NCBI GenBank assembly: GCA_018398765.1
Contig: JAHBMJ010004523.1
Location: forward strand, 111,600-158,246
Origin: Chromera velia
Lineage: Eukaryota; Sar; Chromeraceae
DNA length: 46,647 nt
Direction of reading: 5' to 3'
In this document: piece by piece, positions 9,203 to 20,274 of the stretch
Position numbering within the stretch: position 1 is the first letter of the stretch
Layout of the letters: every line of letters begins with the position of its first letter
The notes under the pieces: model-generated
What the model was told of the DNA's origin: nothing
The model's input: the letters and a program-made list of their open reading frames with translations, nothing else
The model's database searches: none
Made by a program: the position numbers and the translations under genes

Positions 9203-11639
9203 ATGTACTGTTCCCACCTGAAACGACTTGCCCCTCCCCCGGCTCTTCCACCGGGGACCTCTCTGTCAGAGTGCTCAAATCTTCGGGGAATTAGTTTTCC
9301 TGGAGACGTGGCAAGCTCTGTGCCTGCACGTGTTCCCTCCCTTTTTTTCGATTCACGAGGACCAAAACTGGTGAAGCCAGAGGAGTGGATAAAATTTTGG
9401 AAAATCAGAGTGGGGGACCAGGTCGGTCGAAGGTGTCAGTGAGAAGAAGAGGAAAAAGATTTTTGAACGCACTGTATCAGTCTCTTCTATCTCTTCTGCC
9501 TAGTCTTTCTGCCTTTGCCTTCACTGCTAAACGGTTTCCTTTCTCTGCAGGTGGAAGTGACAGAGGGAAAGTGCCGGGGCCAAGCAGGGGAGGTTATTCA
9601 ATGTGATTATTTGAGGAACTTGGTGAAGGTGAAGGGGGTTAACCTGGTCAGCTCATGAATTCTCTAACTCCAAGGCCCCTGGAGGACTCATTGCATTCGT
9701 ATTTGCAATTGTCCTTTTGCGTGGCAGGATCAGTGAGACACGGGGCCTTCCGATTGCTCCTTCCTCTTGCTCTGCGTGTGGGGAAGCCAACTGCATTTGT
9801 GAATTTGAATCTCACGCGCACTGCCGCTCTCTCAACTGCCATGCGGTCTCCATGCAGCGAAAGATCCGCACAAGAAGCGGGCCGACGATTCAAGTCGAGA
9901 AGAAAATTCACTACTCCAACGTGGCGCTTCTGGACCCTGCTGATAAGTCAGTCAGATATTACTGTGCACGTCGGGGCGGTGAATGAGGAAGACGATTTAT
10001 TTGTGCTTCCTGCAGAGAGACTCTCGATAATCCAGTCTGCCTGACAATGCGAAGAGATCTCGCGACGTGTCCTATTTTATTTCCCACCTTCCTGCTCCAT
10101 TCAGCTTACTCCATAATCGGGCTTTCTCTCCCATCTTCGTGTTGGCGACGTTCCCTCGGCAGCAACTCCCTTTCTGTACATGAATGAGTAAAGATCACAC
10201 CACATACTATGCATCCAAACAAACATCTTCCTTTGCTTCTTTGCAACCATCTCGAGAGGCCTGCCGCAGCAAGCCCACGCGTGTGAAATGGCAAATGCTG
10301 GAGGGCGGGGACATGCGTCAGTCAGTCAGAGAGGAAGCCATCAAGGAAAAGAATGACTGTCAGTGAGGAAATTCGTCGGGCAGGCACTCCGTCTTCTGAA
10401 ATAGGTCCCCAACTCTTTCCTTTGGGAAGGAAACCGGGAGAGAGATCGAAAAAATCATGGATTGCTGAAAAAGATCGTATGGGAAGGAGAAGCATGCAAA
10501 GAGATATGGCCAGAAGAGAGCAATGAATACAAAGATTGGAGAAAACAAAACACTCGTGGAAACAGAAGATTGGGCAGCTGGTGGAGAGAACCAGCGACAA
10601 GAAAAAGAACAACGTGAAACGGCTTTTTCGTGGCGCAAAAAAGAAAGTTTGAGGGCTAAGTGACCAGAGAATTCACAGGAATGGAAACACCACCCGAAAG
10701 GAAGTGTACAATGCGACTCTATACAGGCAGAGTCCCTCCCTCGAACAGATCTTCTATTGCTGTCCTCCTCAACTTCCCTTTCTGATCTGCTCTCGTCTCC
10801 TTTCACATTCTCCTGTATCGTGTGCCCCCTCCCCTCCGCTCTCTCCGTTGTTCGTTCATTCAGAAAGGGTCGCCAAGAGATCTGGCTCTGTGATCCCGAT
10901 GCCAGAAGCGGTCAGTAAGGGAGGGGGATGATTGATTGTTTGCTTTTGGGTAGATGCAACGGTGCCGTGTAGCCAGTATTTGTTGTGCAGTATTTCCTCG
11001 GAGACGTCCATCTTCTTCTAAACATCGGAGCCATGAGGCTGCTCTGCGCGACCGACCCGGCAGTGATCGAAAAGGTTCTTCATCTATCTGGCTTTTCTGA
11101 CACTACGTGCTCTTCCCCCCATGATCTCCCGGTTCTTCCTCCTTTCTGTCTTTCTTGCTTTCTGTCTCTCATTCATATCCCATATTCAATTGAGTGGAGT
11201 GCCTAACGTTGGCCCTCTGATATGCGCACTTGCAGGCAAGAAAAATTCTGGACACTTCCAACTGTGGGTACATCTGCTGTCGTTCGTAGGTCCTCTAAAA
11301 AATCAGAGCGATTGAGTCAATTTCTCTTTTTGATTTCCCGACGCATGTATGTCTCTTTTTGATCAGACCAAACAATTCTGCTGTGAAATGAATTCGTCAG
11401 TCTCAGTTTCAATCGGATAAACACTGGCCTCGTCTGTTTTTCTCTTTTCGTTTCAGTGCTTACTCTAAACTTTTCTCTCGCGTCCTCGCACACCCACCAT
11501 GGGCAGGGAGAGTGACATGCATCTTGAAATGCTTCCTTCCCGTTCCGTGCGCGTGTTGGGTGAAGATCCCGGCAGCATTTTTTTCTTTGAAGCCCTCTAC
11601 CATTGTCGTAGTCTTTTCTGCCACGTCTCCTGCCTTTCT

Positions 11640-11675
<36 letters not shown>

Positions 11676-12113
11676 ACTGACGCCCTCCGTGCTCCCCAGT
11701 CATACGTCGGCAGTGCACTTTTCTGTGTCGTCATTACGTGCCTTTCCACCTGGTTCTCTCCTCTTTTTGCAATCTGTTTGGCTGCCTTTGTATGGATGCC
11801 TGACTGTGAATCGATCTTTTCGCATCTCATTCTGTCTTTCCGTCTCTCCGTCGATCTGCATGTATGTCTCTGCTCCTTGTTGTCTTTGAATTCCCGTGGC
11901 TCTCCACAAGAGACTTCTTGCCACTCTAACTGTGTTTCAACTGGGCTTGTTCCTCCCCATTGTCTGCCATCATGCCTCATCCTCCCGCCGCCCCCCAATC
12001 CCCACCCCAACCCTCTCCTTTTTTGGCTTTCTCTCTCTTTCTCTCTCTTCCTCTCTCTTTCTGTCTCTGTCTGTCTGTCTCTCTGTCTCTCTGTCTCTCT
12101 GTCTCTCTGTCTC

Positions 12114-12212
<99 letters not shown>

Positions 12213-12624
12213 TGTATTGGTGTGTATGTGCATACGATTATATATATACGTATCTACCTGCTGAATTGTCTGTGTCTGCATCTCCGCAGATATTGATGGC
12301 CCGAAAGACACACCGCCGGAGGTGGCCCTGGAAAAGACATACAATTATTTTGCGGTGCGTTTCCCCCAACAGGCAGGCAGGCAGGGAGGCAGGCAGGCAG
12401 GCAGGCAGGGACACTAGGCCAGACACCTGCTGTGTGAGTGCTCCCTCTGCGTGGGATTGCTGGCATGTTTATTTGCGGAGTAACTATCCCTCGATGCCAT
12501 CGTGTCCTCGACCTCCTGTGTGCTTCGGAGTGTCTGCGTGAGACTGTTGTGGCGTTGCGTAGGCAGATGAATGAACTCGTATATTCTTGCATGTGCGTGG
12601 ATGGGTGGGTGAAAGGGAGGGACG

Positions 12625-12657
<33 letters not shown>

Positions 12658-12991
12658 TGACTAACTGACTGACTGACTAACTGACTGACTGACTGACTGA
12701 CTGTCTGAGGGAGAGAGAGACTGACTGACTGACTGACTGACTGACTGACAGATGGACAGACTGACAGACAGCAGACAGGAAGACTGCGTTTGTCCGAAGA
12801 TGCCTGACCGCTTGCCTCAAGACCACCACGTCCGGGCTTGGTTCATCAACCTGTCTTTTGTGACCTGTTTTTCAGAATCGAGCTCCTTGTACCGAACCTG
12901 TTTTGCATTGATGCGTGGCTTTCAGGATGTTGAGAAAATGCGGCTCATCAGACAAACGCTCACGAAGTACAACCGGGACGGACCGAGCTGA
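9203..12991 (+). CDS. mrpl24: Mitochondrial ribosomal protein uL24m (nine exons)
   Basis: Large-subunit mitoribosomal protein. Exons read from GT-AG sites with consistent phase: 9203-9421, 9551-9646, 9858-9946, 10270-10316, 10864-10910, 10991-11074, 11236-11263, 12290-12354, 12926-12991. The total is 741 nt, giving 246 residues with stop TGA. Exon 1 encodes an Arg/Ser/Pro leader, then PEEWIKFWKIRVGDQ, the start of the KOW core. Exon 2 holds VEVTEGKCRGQAGEV. Exon 3 holds KKIHYSNVALLDPAD, the L24 hallmark. Exons 4-5 give KPTRVKW and RVAKRSGSVIPMPEA. Exons 8-9 give IDGPKDTPPEVALEKTYNY and DVEKMRLIRQTLTKYNRD. The IDGPKDT..ALE.TY block is characteristic of mitochondrial (MRPL24) rather than bacterial or plastid L24. 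Exon 6 has only a weak polypyrimidine tract before its acceptor and encodes an insertion not seen in human MRPL24, so it is the least certain exon. Confidence 0.85.
11644..11674 (+). repeat. (TC)n microsatellite in uL24m intron 7
   Basis: TC dinucleotide run inside the about 1-kb intron between exons 7 and 8. Confidence 0.9.
12019..12214 (+). repeat. Large TC/TGTC/TG composite repeat in uL24m intron 7
   Basis: TCTC, TGTC and TCTCTG units followed by pure TC and then TG to about 12214. It ends about 75 bases before the acceptor of exon 8. Confidence 0.9.
12363..12412 (+). repeat. (CAGG)n tetranucleotide repeat
   Basis: GGCAGGCAGG run just after the exon 8 donor of uL24m. Confidence 0.85.
12628..12752 (+). 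repeat. (GA)n and (GACT)n repeats in uL24m intron 8
   Basis: GAGAGA tract followed by two blocks of GACT tetranucleotides separated by a short GA tract. Confidence 0.9.
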
Positions 12992-14073
12992 CCGCTACCA
13001 GATCAACCACCATGAACTTTGAATGGCCAAACCTTGATCCTGTGTCTGATCTTTAAGTTACCTTCTGATCGGTGTTTCTATAGGACTGACAAGATGACTC
13101 AGATTCCTGGAATGAACCTGCATGCTAGCCTGCATGCAGAACCGTCGAATCGCGCTCCAGATTACTCTATAGGTCACACATAAAATCTGGGTCAATCTTG
13201 TGAAAAAATTAGGAGTGATTCGTAAAATTATTTCTATAATAAAGCTCGACCGCCTAGGTGTGATCAATAAAGTTATTTTTATAATAAAGTTTAACCACAG
13301 ACTTTAGACTTTAAAACTTCTTTAGTTTTAAAACTTTAAGACTAAAAAGTCAGAACAGATTGAAATGTTAATCGTTTAGTATTGTTCAGTCTTTAATTTA
13401 AAACATTTTTTAATGTATGACAAAAAACTTTTGAAGTGCGTTCTCAAAATTATATTTTAGAGCCTGTACAGACTAAAATCAGACTTTAAACTTTATTTCA
13501 CTTTAAAACTTTACAGATCACACCTAGTCTAACCTAGTCGACCGCGTATAAACTTTAGATTCAAGTTGAGACTTTTAACATTTTTTTAACCATAGAGTTT
13601 TAAGTAAGAACGCCAGGCGTGATCTTTAGCTAGATCTTTAGTTACTTAATTTAATAGTTTAGTCTATGACCCAGTGGAGAACTAACTAACTAACTAGCTA
13701 ACTGAACAGACTTAACAAGCGTTTGCAGCTCCCCATTCCCTAGACGAGGTAGTAGACCTAGCGGAAACTTCCGCCGGTAAGGCCTAGGCTGCCCAGCGGG
13801 GAACCAATCAATCAATCAATGACTATAGCCTCAGACTACATCAATGAATCAATCAATTCATGTTGATTCATGCTTATAAATTGGGGACCCAATTGAGGGT
13901 AATAATGTATGACATTGCATATTCTTTGATATAAGTTTTTTAAGTATCTGTAGGATCGAGTATCTTTTCACACTCTTTACTAGCAGGCCTTCTGTACTAA
14001 TTATGTCTCTTCAGTATTCCTTCCCAACTTCTTGAACCTCAGCGTAGACCGCAACGAATTTCAAAAGCTCCCA
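12992..14073. other. Intergenic, AT-rich, no gene seen
   Basis: Tail-to-tail interval between uL24m and the carrier gene. It contains two GCATGC palindromes near 13120-13137, a duplicated AT-rich word (ATTTCTATAATAAAG / ATTTTTATAATAAAG at about 13230 and 13275), many TTAAAACTTT words and short CAAT/GATT tetranucleotide runs at 13806-13820. Confidence 0.6.
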
Positions 14074-16187
14074 TCATTCAATTACTTCTCGAAACCAGTC
14101 GAACGCAGCATCGTACATCGGCAAAACCACACAGGCAACTGGGATCGCACGTAGGACCGTAAACTGCAGGCCTCTTGCGAAAGCAGACGCGCCCTCTTCT
14201 CTATAGATTCTTGCAAAACAGTCCAGTGCTCCTTTGTATTTCGGGGGAGGCACGCCTCTCTGTGAGGAGGACGAAGACGAAGTACCAGACGAATTCATGT
14301 GCTGATGAGTTTTTTGAACATTCTCCGAGGCAGAAGCAGACGCTCTTTCCCTCCTACCTTCTCCCTCTGCCTTAGAACCACCAAGCGGAGACAAAAGAGG
14401 CTGGGCCTGTAAACGATTCCGCACCACATCGAGAGGGTAAATGATCATCCAACTTACAGTACCCGACAGAGCCCCTGCCATCAAACGGGCCCACGTCGGT
14501 GTCGGCATGGGTGTGGAGGCCTCACTCGACCCCCGTCTCTCTCCAGCCGTGCTCCTCCCTCCAAACAAATCAACAAAAGAAGAATTCCCCCTCCTCGATG
14601 GATCGACTGTATCTCCATCCCCCCCACACCTTCTCAATGAAGACTGAAAAGAAGAAGAAGAAAAGCAAGAATGCAAGCTTTTCCCTCGCGACCCTTCTAC
14701 TGATTCTGTCTTCCCTGTCACCGTCCCCCCCCTTCCTTCTTCCCCCAAAGGCCTCAACAGACCCTCTCGACTGTCTCTACACACACCACTTTGACTCTGA
14801 CCCCCTCCCACACCACTGCTTTGACTACTACTGCCACTACTACTACTACTGCTATTGCTCAGAAGAGCAACAACCCTCGGTGGAGACTCCGAAAGCCCAC
14901 TCCCCTCTCTAGTGAGTCTCTGTTGAGTGGGCTCATCGGACACAAAAGAAAAAGACGACAGGAGAGTGGGCAAATAGCGCTTCAACCTGTCATAGGAAGT
15001 AAAGTAAACAGACCGCCCGAGAAGCTCCATAGGCAGCCCCACAGAATACCCCCTGTACAGAACTGAGACCCCGTGTGCCCTGAAAATGGACTTGGCCACA
15101 CTCAGCAGAGAGTGGGACGGGTGGACCTGCCTCTGGATCTTCAAAAGGGAGACGGGCGTCGTCACGATGGAGGACGCGACACCTGCACACATTCCTCCAG
15201 CCGCAACAACGGCCGACTCTCCCAATAACGTCTCAGGACGCACCAAACTTCCCACCTGCAAGGACGAAAATGGATTCGAACATCGATCCATCCTGACGTA
15301 CATGCACATACATGTACATGCACGCTCTCGATTCGGTGGTCAAAGGACCCACCAGGCTTTCCGTCCACCTGCAGGTGAACTGACAGACACAGCTGTGTGC
15401 ACGCATGCAGTCATGGACAGGACATGAAGAGAGAATTTATCGACGCAGTACGTCAAAAGTCACTCACTCGATCGACGCACCTTCATCCTTCCACCGCAAA
15501 CTGGAGATGCACACAACGGCTCTTTCTCTTCTCAGACAGACTGCATATCACTCAGATAAGAGCACGTTGAGTAAATCATGAAGAAGACCGTTGTATGGTT
15601 GACTGAATCATTTCAGAGGCCTTCAGGAACAGTTCGTTTACCCAATTTAGCGCGACCGAGGGAGAATCAAAGATTTGCCCATGCAGAATCCATCCATCCA
15701 TCGCCACCCACCCCCAGAATCCATCCCCGACTCACTGCATTCTTCGACGTTTCAAAAGTCCCGAAGACCACTGCCTGGAGAATTCCGGACACCAGCAGAG
15801 GAGGCGTCAGGCCGTTGAATAAAGTTGTCACAGGGTACTTGTTACAGGAGGCGGCCTTGCCCATCTGCATCCGGACCTTCATTGTGTCTGCACAGAGTCA
15901 AACAGATACAAAGATAGATAGATAGATAGATAGATTGATACATGGATAGATAGATACATTGATAGAAAGATAGACAGAAGGATGCGACACATTAAGAAGA
16001 AAAAGCAAGAAATGAGAGAAAATACATCGCGAAAGGCACACACAGATATAGACAAATTGGTGAACCGGAAGCCGTCTCCTCCAGTCACCCTATGCACCCA
16101 AGACATCCCATAATCCCCCCGGAAACGTAAGCAGACTGAGACTGACCCAGAGGGTGACCAACAAGGACGCCAATAGACCCAGCGACC
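14074..16187 (-). CDS. Mitochondrial carrier family (SLC25) protein, 5' end unresolved
   Basis: Inner-membrane solute carrier; the solute is not assignable. Exons on the minus strand: 16147-16187, 15736-15887 and 14074-15255, with phases that join cleanly. The first visible exon ends VLVGHPLD and splices onto TMKVRMQMGK, giving the first signature P-x-D-x-x-K. Next come GLTPPLLVSGILQAVVFGTFE (helix 2), GGMCAGVASSIVTTPVSLLK (helix 3, with Ser replacing Asp in the second signature), YRGYSVGLPMELLGRSVYF (helix 4), GALSGTVSWMIIYPLDVVRNR (third signature) and RGLQFTVLRAIPVACVVLPMY (helix 6). A Ser/Gly-rich insertion of about 130 residues separates repeats 2 and 3, and a second about 45-residue Ser-rich insertion lies in the third matrix loop. 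The first matrix loop is unusually short. An exon encoding the start of helix 1 must lie upstream (above 16187); I could not place it. Confidence 0.8.
15913..15972 (+). repeat. (GATA)n microsatellite in carrier intron
   Basis: GATA tetranucleotides with ACAT/GATT interruptions between the first and second visible exons of the carrier gene. Confidence 0.85.
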
Positions 16188-17535
16188 CTGCAGAGAAGAT
16201 GGGCGAGCAAGCAGACGCGAACCCGGAAGACTTTCTTCAAAAAATGAGCGAGCAAAACGGAGAAAAGTCAGGTCAGGCGTTCCTGTCCTTCCGCACCACA
16301 ACAACCTCGACCTACCATCCTGCAAAGAATCCAATATTTTTTTCAGTCACACAGCACCGCACGGCTCTCTTCAGGGGTCCCAGAACCACTCCATCTGGGC
16401 AGCTCTTCGAGCACCCGCTTTCACAAGCAGACTGTGCAGTAGCAGTCTCTGCGTGAGGAAAGCTTGAGCCGAGCTCATAACGCCCACAGGCGTCCATCCC
16501 ATGAAATTTCAAGCAGGATCTCCTCTGAAGATTTTCACGAGACCTTCTGGAGAGCGGACGATTGGGCAGACTCACACATGCATGCTGTGAGTGTATATCG
16601 ATAAGCAGTTCTGTCTGACGTGTTTTGGTCTGAACTTTTTAGAGCGCTCCGTCAATCGCTCTCACCGGCCTGGGGAACAGCTTCTGGCTGGTCGACTGGT
16701 GCCATCGATCCATGCCGACAGCATTCTGCTCTGGGATCCTCTTGACTCTGCCATTCCACGCAGAAGTCGACGCACTCTTGTCTAAGCAATCGATCCGACG
16801 GAGACGTCATGCAGTGACTGAGCGCATCTGAGCGCGGCGAGTGTCTAAGCGCTGTGTGCGGCGGCGGCGCGGCCGCTTCGAGAGGATCGTCGATCGCGAT
16901 ATTAACGAGATACACCCAACCAGTTGGGTGAGTGCCTCGGCCGGGGGGCCCTTTAGGGGGTCCGCAAATTTGATTGATGCACACCATCAAGGGCTTGGGC
17001 ATGACTTGTACAAGTGCATACATTCATACATAGGGCGGGGGCCACGGCAACGCGCACGAAGTATTAGGTATTCGGTATTAAGGGGAGGTATGGGAGCATC
17101 TGCCCGTCCAGGTAGTACCTCTACCCCATATATATGCATTACGCAACTGCTCGGCATTACCCACCGCATGCTACGTGTCTGGTCATGCATACGGTCTATC
17201 AGCCCGCTCCCTAGAGTAGTCCTAGACAAAAAACCTTTGGCATGCAGTACCAGTTAATGAGGAAAAGCAGGCCAAAGTGGAAAACCGACTCATGCTAGGA
17301 GGAGAAGAACTCCTACCAAGCACGTTGCATCAACGACCGAGAAGAAGAATAGATTAATTTAGTCAGTACAACCTCCTCTAGCTCTAAGAGGAGGGTGCAG
17401 CGCCAGGCAGTCTTCGACTTCGAAGGCCAGAACAAAATCTCCCTCTCCACCTCCAGTTACGCTCTCTCACTCCAGCCCAGTATATCAAGCCAACACATCC
17501 AACCCTCCAGTGGCACTCCTTTACAAACAAGAATA
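16188..17535. other. Carrier upstream region and LINE 3' flank, no gene supported
   Basis: Should contain the missing first exon(s) and promoter of the carrier gene; a TGCATGC palindrome lies at about 16577. A 138-codon plus-strand frame at 16841-17257 is Arg/Ser-rich and unrecognised. The part nearest 17535 is probably LINE 3' UTR, but I cannot see where the LINE ends. Confidence 0.4.
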
Positions 17536-18376
17536 TTATGCACAAGGGATAGGAAGATATGCACCCTTGACAGTGAAGGCATCTGCTGCCTCGTTACCAA
17601 GCTCTTTATTGTGCACCTTCACCCATTGGATGGACACACTCCCCCCTACTATCCATTTGTATTCATTGACAAGGCTGACTAACTTGACAATCAAATCTTG
17701 ATTGCATACTGGCTTTCCATCAGGTCTTCTCCAACGATTTCTTTCCCATTGCAGAACCTATGACTCCAGGGCTCAGCAAGTATACCACAAATCAGATTTG
17801 ACTATCAGCCTGCGAGGAGGACTATGGAGAATTCCAGTTTCAAGCGTAGCTATGATCGCACTCAGCTCGGCTCGATTGTTTGTCTACTTACCCCTGAGTC
17901 TACAGCTCAGGTTACATGGATGTCCAGGACCCCAATATGTTCCATAACCCACCTTCGCGTGAGGCGTGCCATTAGAACGGCTGGCGCTATCCGTATAGAC
18001 AACTGACACTTGTGAGAGTGGCAGAAGGGGGGGAAGTGGGTAAGTGCCTAAACGGTGGGCATCTAACGATTGGACAGCAGGCAACATGGTGGAACACCGG
18101 CCTGCAGAAAGAGTCGATCCAGCGGCGACTCCACGTGGTAGACTGGCTTGGATAGGGGCTGCAGACGTTAAAGAGAGGATCGGAAGACTCTGACTCTGAA
18201 TGACGATAGCTGGACGTGACTGTCTAGCAGACATTGTGCCTTTCACCCCCTCCGTGCTAGTAGACCGATTCTACAAACCCTGTCTGCCTACATCTTCTCC
18301 ATCCGAAGGGGTGTCCTGTCTCGTTATGTCTCTTCGTTTGCGAAGTAAAGACTCGTTGATCCCCACCAACGTTCAC
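17536..18376 (-). pseudogene. LINE ORF2 C-terminus with RNase H1-type domain (distal half)
   Basis: Decayed but readable RNase H domain. In order: VVYTDSASRSNG (first Asp), GYGTYWGPGHPCNLSCRL, a TAG where a Gln is expected (17884-17886), TNNRAELSAI (Glu), RLIVKSDLWY (Asp), WRRPDGKPVCNQDL, WVKVHNKELGNEAADA (last Asp), ending at TAA 17536-17538. All four DEDD catalytic positions remain, but at least three in-frame stops destroy the frame. About 120 residues of low-complexity linker precede the domain. Reading back across the copia element (18377-35986), this frame is continuous with the LINE C-terminal region at 35987-37262, so the RNase H lay at the far C-terminus of the LINE ORF. A separate RNase H1 gene copy is the alternative. 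Confidence 0.7.
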
Positions 18377-18381
18377 CCCAC
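18377..18381. repeat. Target site duplication CCCAC, left copy (copia)
   Basis: CCCAC directly outside the left LTR; the identical word is at 35982-35986 outside the right LTR. Ty1/copia integration typically duplicates 5 bp. Confidence 0.75.
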
Positions 18382-18832
18382 TGTAATGGTAAACGTTACC
18401 TAGAACAGACTAGAACAGTCAGGTAACGAAAACGGGTAACGCTCAAACAGCTAAACAGGAAGTCTGACCTACCGGATCGCAATCCTCAGTCCAAACAAGA
18501 AAATCTATTCAGCAACAACAGAGAAATTGAAGGAGACGTCAATCTAGAATTCACTTAAACGAAGACCGCGCGTTCAATCTAATACGCGGGACCTCGATGC
18601 TCCAAACGTGACATATAAACTGATCAGACTGCCATCTGAGGTCGCTCTCTATCATAAACCGACTGAGCAGACCGAGCCTTCATACAGCCTCACTATTCGA
18701 TTAGACGCTAATGTACTCAAACATGCAATCACGCCGCTTACAATACTCTTCACTCACACGGATGGCTGGCGTGCTCGCAGAACGCTCGGCGCCTACCCGA
18801 TGCACGCTTGGATGTATGCGTTTCCTCTCACA
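18382..18832 (-). repeat. Copia 3' LTR (left)
   Basis: Matches 35515-35981 with roughly 10 percent divergence by eye. Read on the plus strand it begins TGTAATGG and ends CTCTCACA, so it keeps TG...CA ends. Many differences from the other LTR fall at CpG (CG against TG or CA). Confidence 0.85.
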
Positions 18833-18846
18833 AATCACCCCCTGTC
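18833..18846 (-). promoter_or_regulatory. Copia polypurine tract
   Basis: Minus-strand purine-rich CAGGGGGTGATT lies directly 5' of the 3' LTR start, the expected position of the plus-strand priming PPT. Confidence 0.5.
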
Positions 18847-18947
18847 TAAACTGAACACAAACAGGAAGACAGACTAAAAGAGAGAAACGCTTAACTGCAA
18901 CGAAGGAACTTGGTCTGTCTATCTGTACGCATTCACCCAGTTTTGAT

Positions 18948-19424
18948 CTAACGAACCTTTGCTCCCAATTCCATCAAATTTTCCAAAACATACTCCAACT
19001 CCCCATGTATTCTCGGCTTGCTTTTGTACTGTTTGGAACCAATCTGATACAATGTCATCAGCGGCCAAGAGTCAGTCACTACCACAACTGGAGGCATCTC
19101 ACCCCACAACTTTCGAACGAAATGAATGAACGACCAGGACATCTTTACTGCATCTCTCATTGTAAGAAGCTCTGCAGAAGTCGTAGACCCCAGTTTTCTT
19201 CCTATCTTCCTGCTCAGCCAATATACAGTGTTGTACTCACCAATTTGATCAAGATTGGCAAGCTTTCCTTCATCAACTAACTGCATCTCGACGCCCAGTC
19301 TACCCTCTTTCTTGTGCAATTGATAAGATACATCCCCCCACACCAACAAAGCTGGAAGAGAGGGAACAGAACGAAGAGACAGAGGACAGAAAGTCTTGAA
19401 TGCATGCCAGAGAAGCCTTCTCAC
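18948..19424 (-). pseudogene. Copia RNase H domain
   Basis: About 158 codons with LLVWGDVSYQL, then STTSAELLTMRDAVK and VVVVTDSWPLMTL, matching the copia RNase H pattern (D..Y, S..EAE..A, D). It is frameshifted relative to the preceding segment (overlap 19300-19424). The frame ends in TAG 18948-18950, where a Trp codon is expected before IKTG. Confidence 0.75.
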
Positions 19425-20274
19425 TCACAAGAACGGACTCATGAAACAGAGGGGAATTGAAGCGGGAAAGGTGGGAAAACAGGAAGAAAAGAGAAGGTTG
19501 AGTCTTAACAGCCCATCCCAAACACTCCACATTCTTCTGCTGCTGTTCCTGCAGGGACATGTCAGTCTCTGCAGTCTCAGACAACAGGAGATCTTTCTTA
19601 GTCAAGGGCTTCTTTGCCTCTTCACTCACTCTCTTCACCATTCCCTCAATATACGTGGACTGGTCAAGCAACATCTCACCAGGACGCATCTAAATGGACA
19701 TACCCACATAAGAATGAAGCTCTTCATTGTCTATTTTCTCTGGCTGGTCTGTGTTAAAAAGCTCCTGGATTTGCTTCACATCTTTGTTAACAAAAGGAGA
19801 AAAAATGAAGAGATCATCAACATACATAACAAGCAAAGCAACAATCTCACCCTTCTTATTCTTTCTGACTAAAATCGACTCAGCAATCTCAGTCCACCCC
19901 AGGCTGCTCACCTTCTTCTTGAAGTAACTCGTGTAGACCTTTGAGGCATCCTTCAGGCCGTAAACAGCCCTCTGAATGCGAATGAAGACGCCGGCACGGA
20001 GGCCAGGATAGACCTCTATAGGGAGGTTGGACGGAGGGCGCAGCCACACTGCGTCTTTCATGGGTGCCTGCAGGAATGCAGTTGATACATCCATTTTAGC
20101 TGCCTGCAGACCTTTTGAGACAGCCCAGAGGAAGGCAACTCTAGCCAGACTTGCATCTGCTGTGCTAGAATAGGTCTTAAGCACCAACCAATCACGAGAG
20201 TCTTGGAACTCTCTCGCTACGAGACGAGACTTTGCAACCCTCTTTCCCTCCTTCAACTTCCAGGTCCTCACCTA
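19300..20274 (-). pseudogene. Copia reverse transcriptase (RVT_2)
   Basis: Continuous frame except for TAG at 19690-19692 and TAG at 20272-20274. It shows TWKLKEGKRVAKSRLVAREFQD, then MDVSTAFLQAPMKDAVWLRPP, AVYGLKDASKVY, the intact catalytic VMYVDDLFIF, and HSYVGMSI followed by LDQSTYIEGM. These are the standard blocks of copia RT in order. The stop at 20272 replaces a Trp (TGG to TAG) in a WV.TWK context. Confidence 0.9.

Noticed and set aside
11499-12541. Long Ser/Leu/Val frames across 11.5-12.5 kb
   Set aside because: Artefacts of TC and TG dinucleotide repeats within uL24m intron 7.
12876-12925. Alternative start of the last uL24m exon at the acceptor ending at 12875
   Set aside because: It needs a weak donor (GTTTCC) for exon 8 and adds residues that break the conserved NYFA-DVEKM junction; the acceptor at 12925 keeps phase with a GTGCGT donor.
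16841-17257. 138-codon plus-strand frame
   Set aside because: Arg/Ser-rich with no family, no signal and no splice context; kept only as a note for the region.
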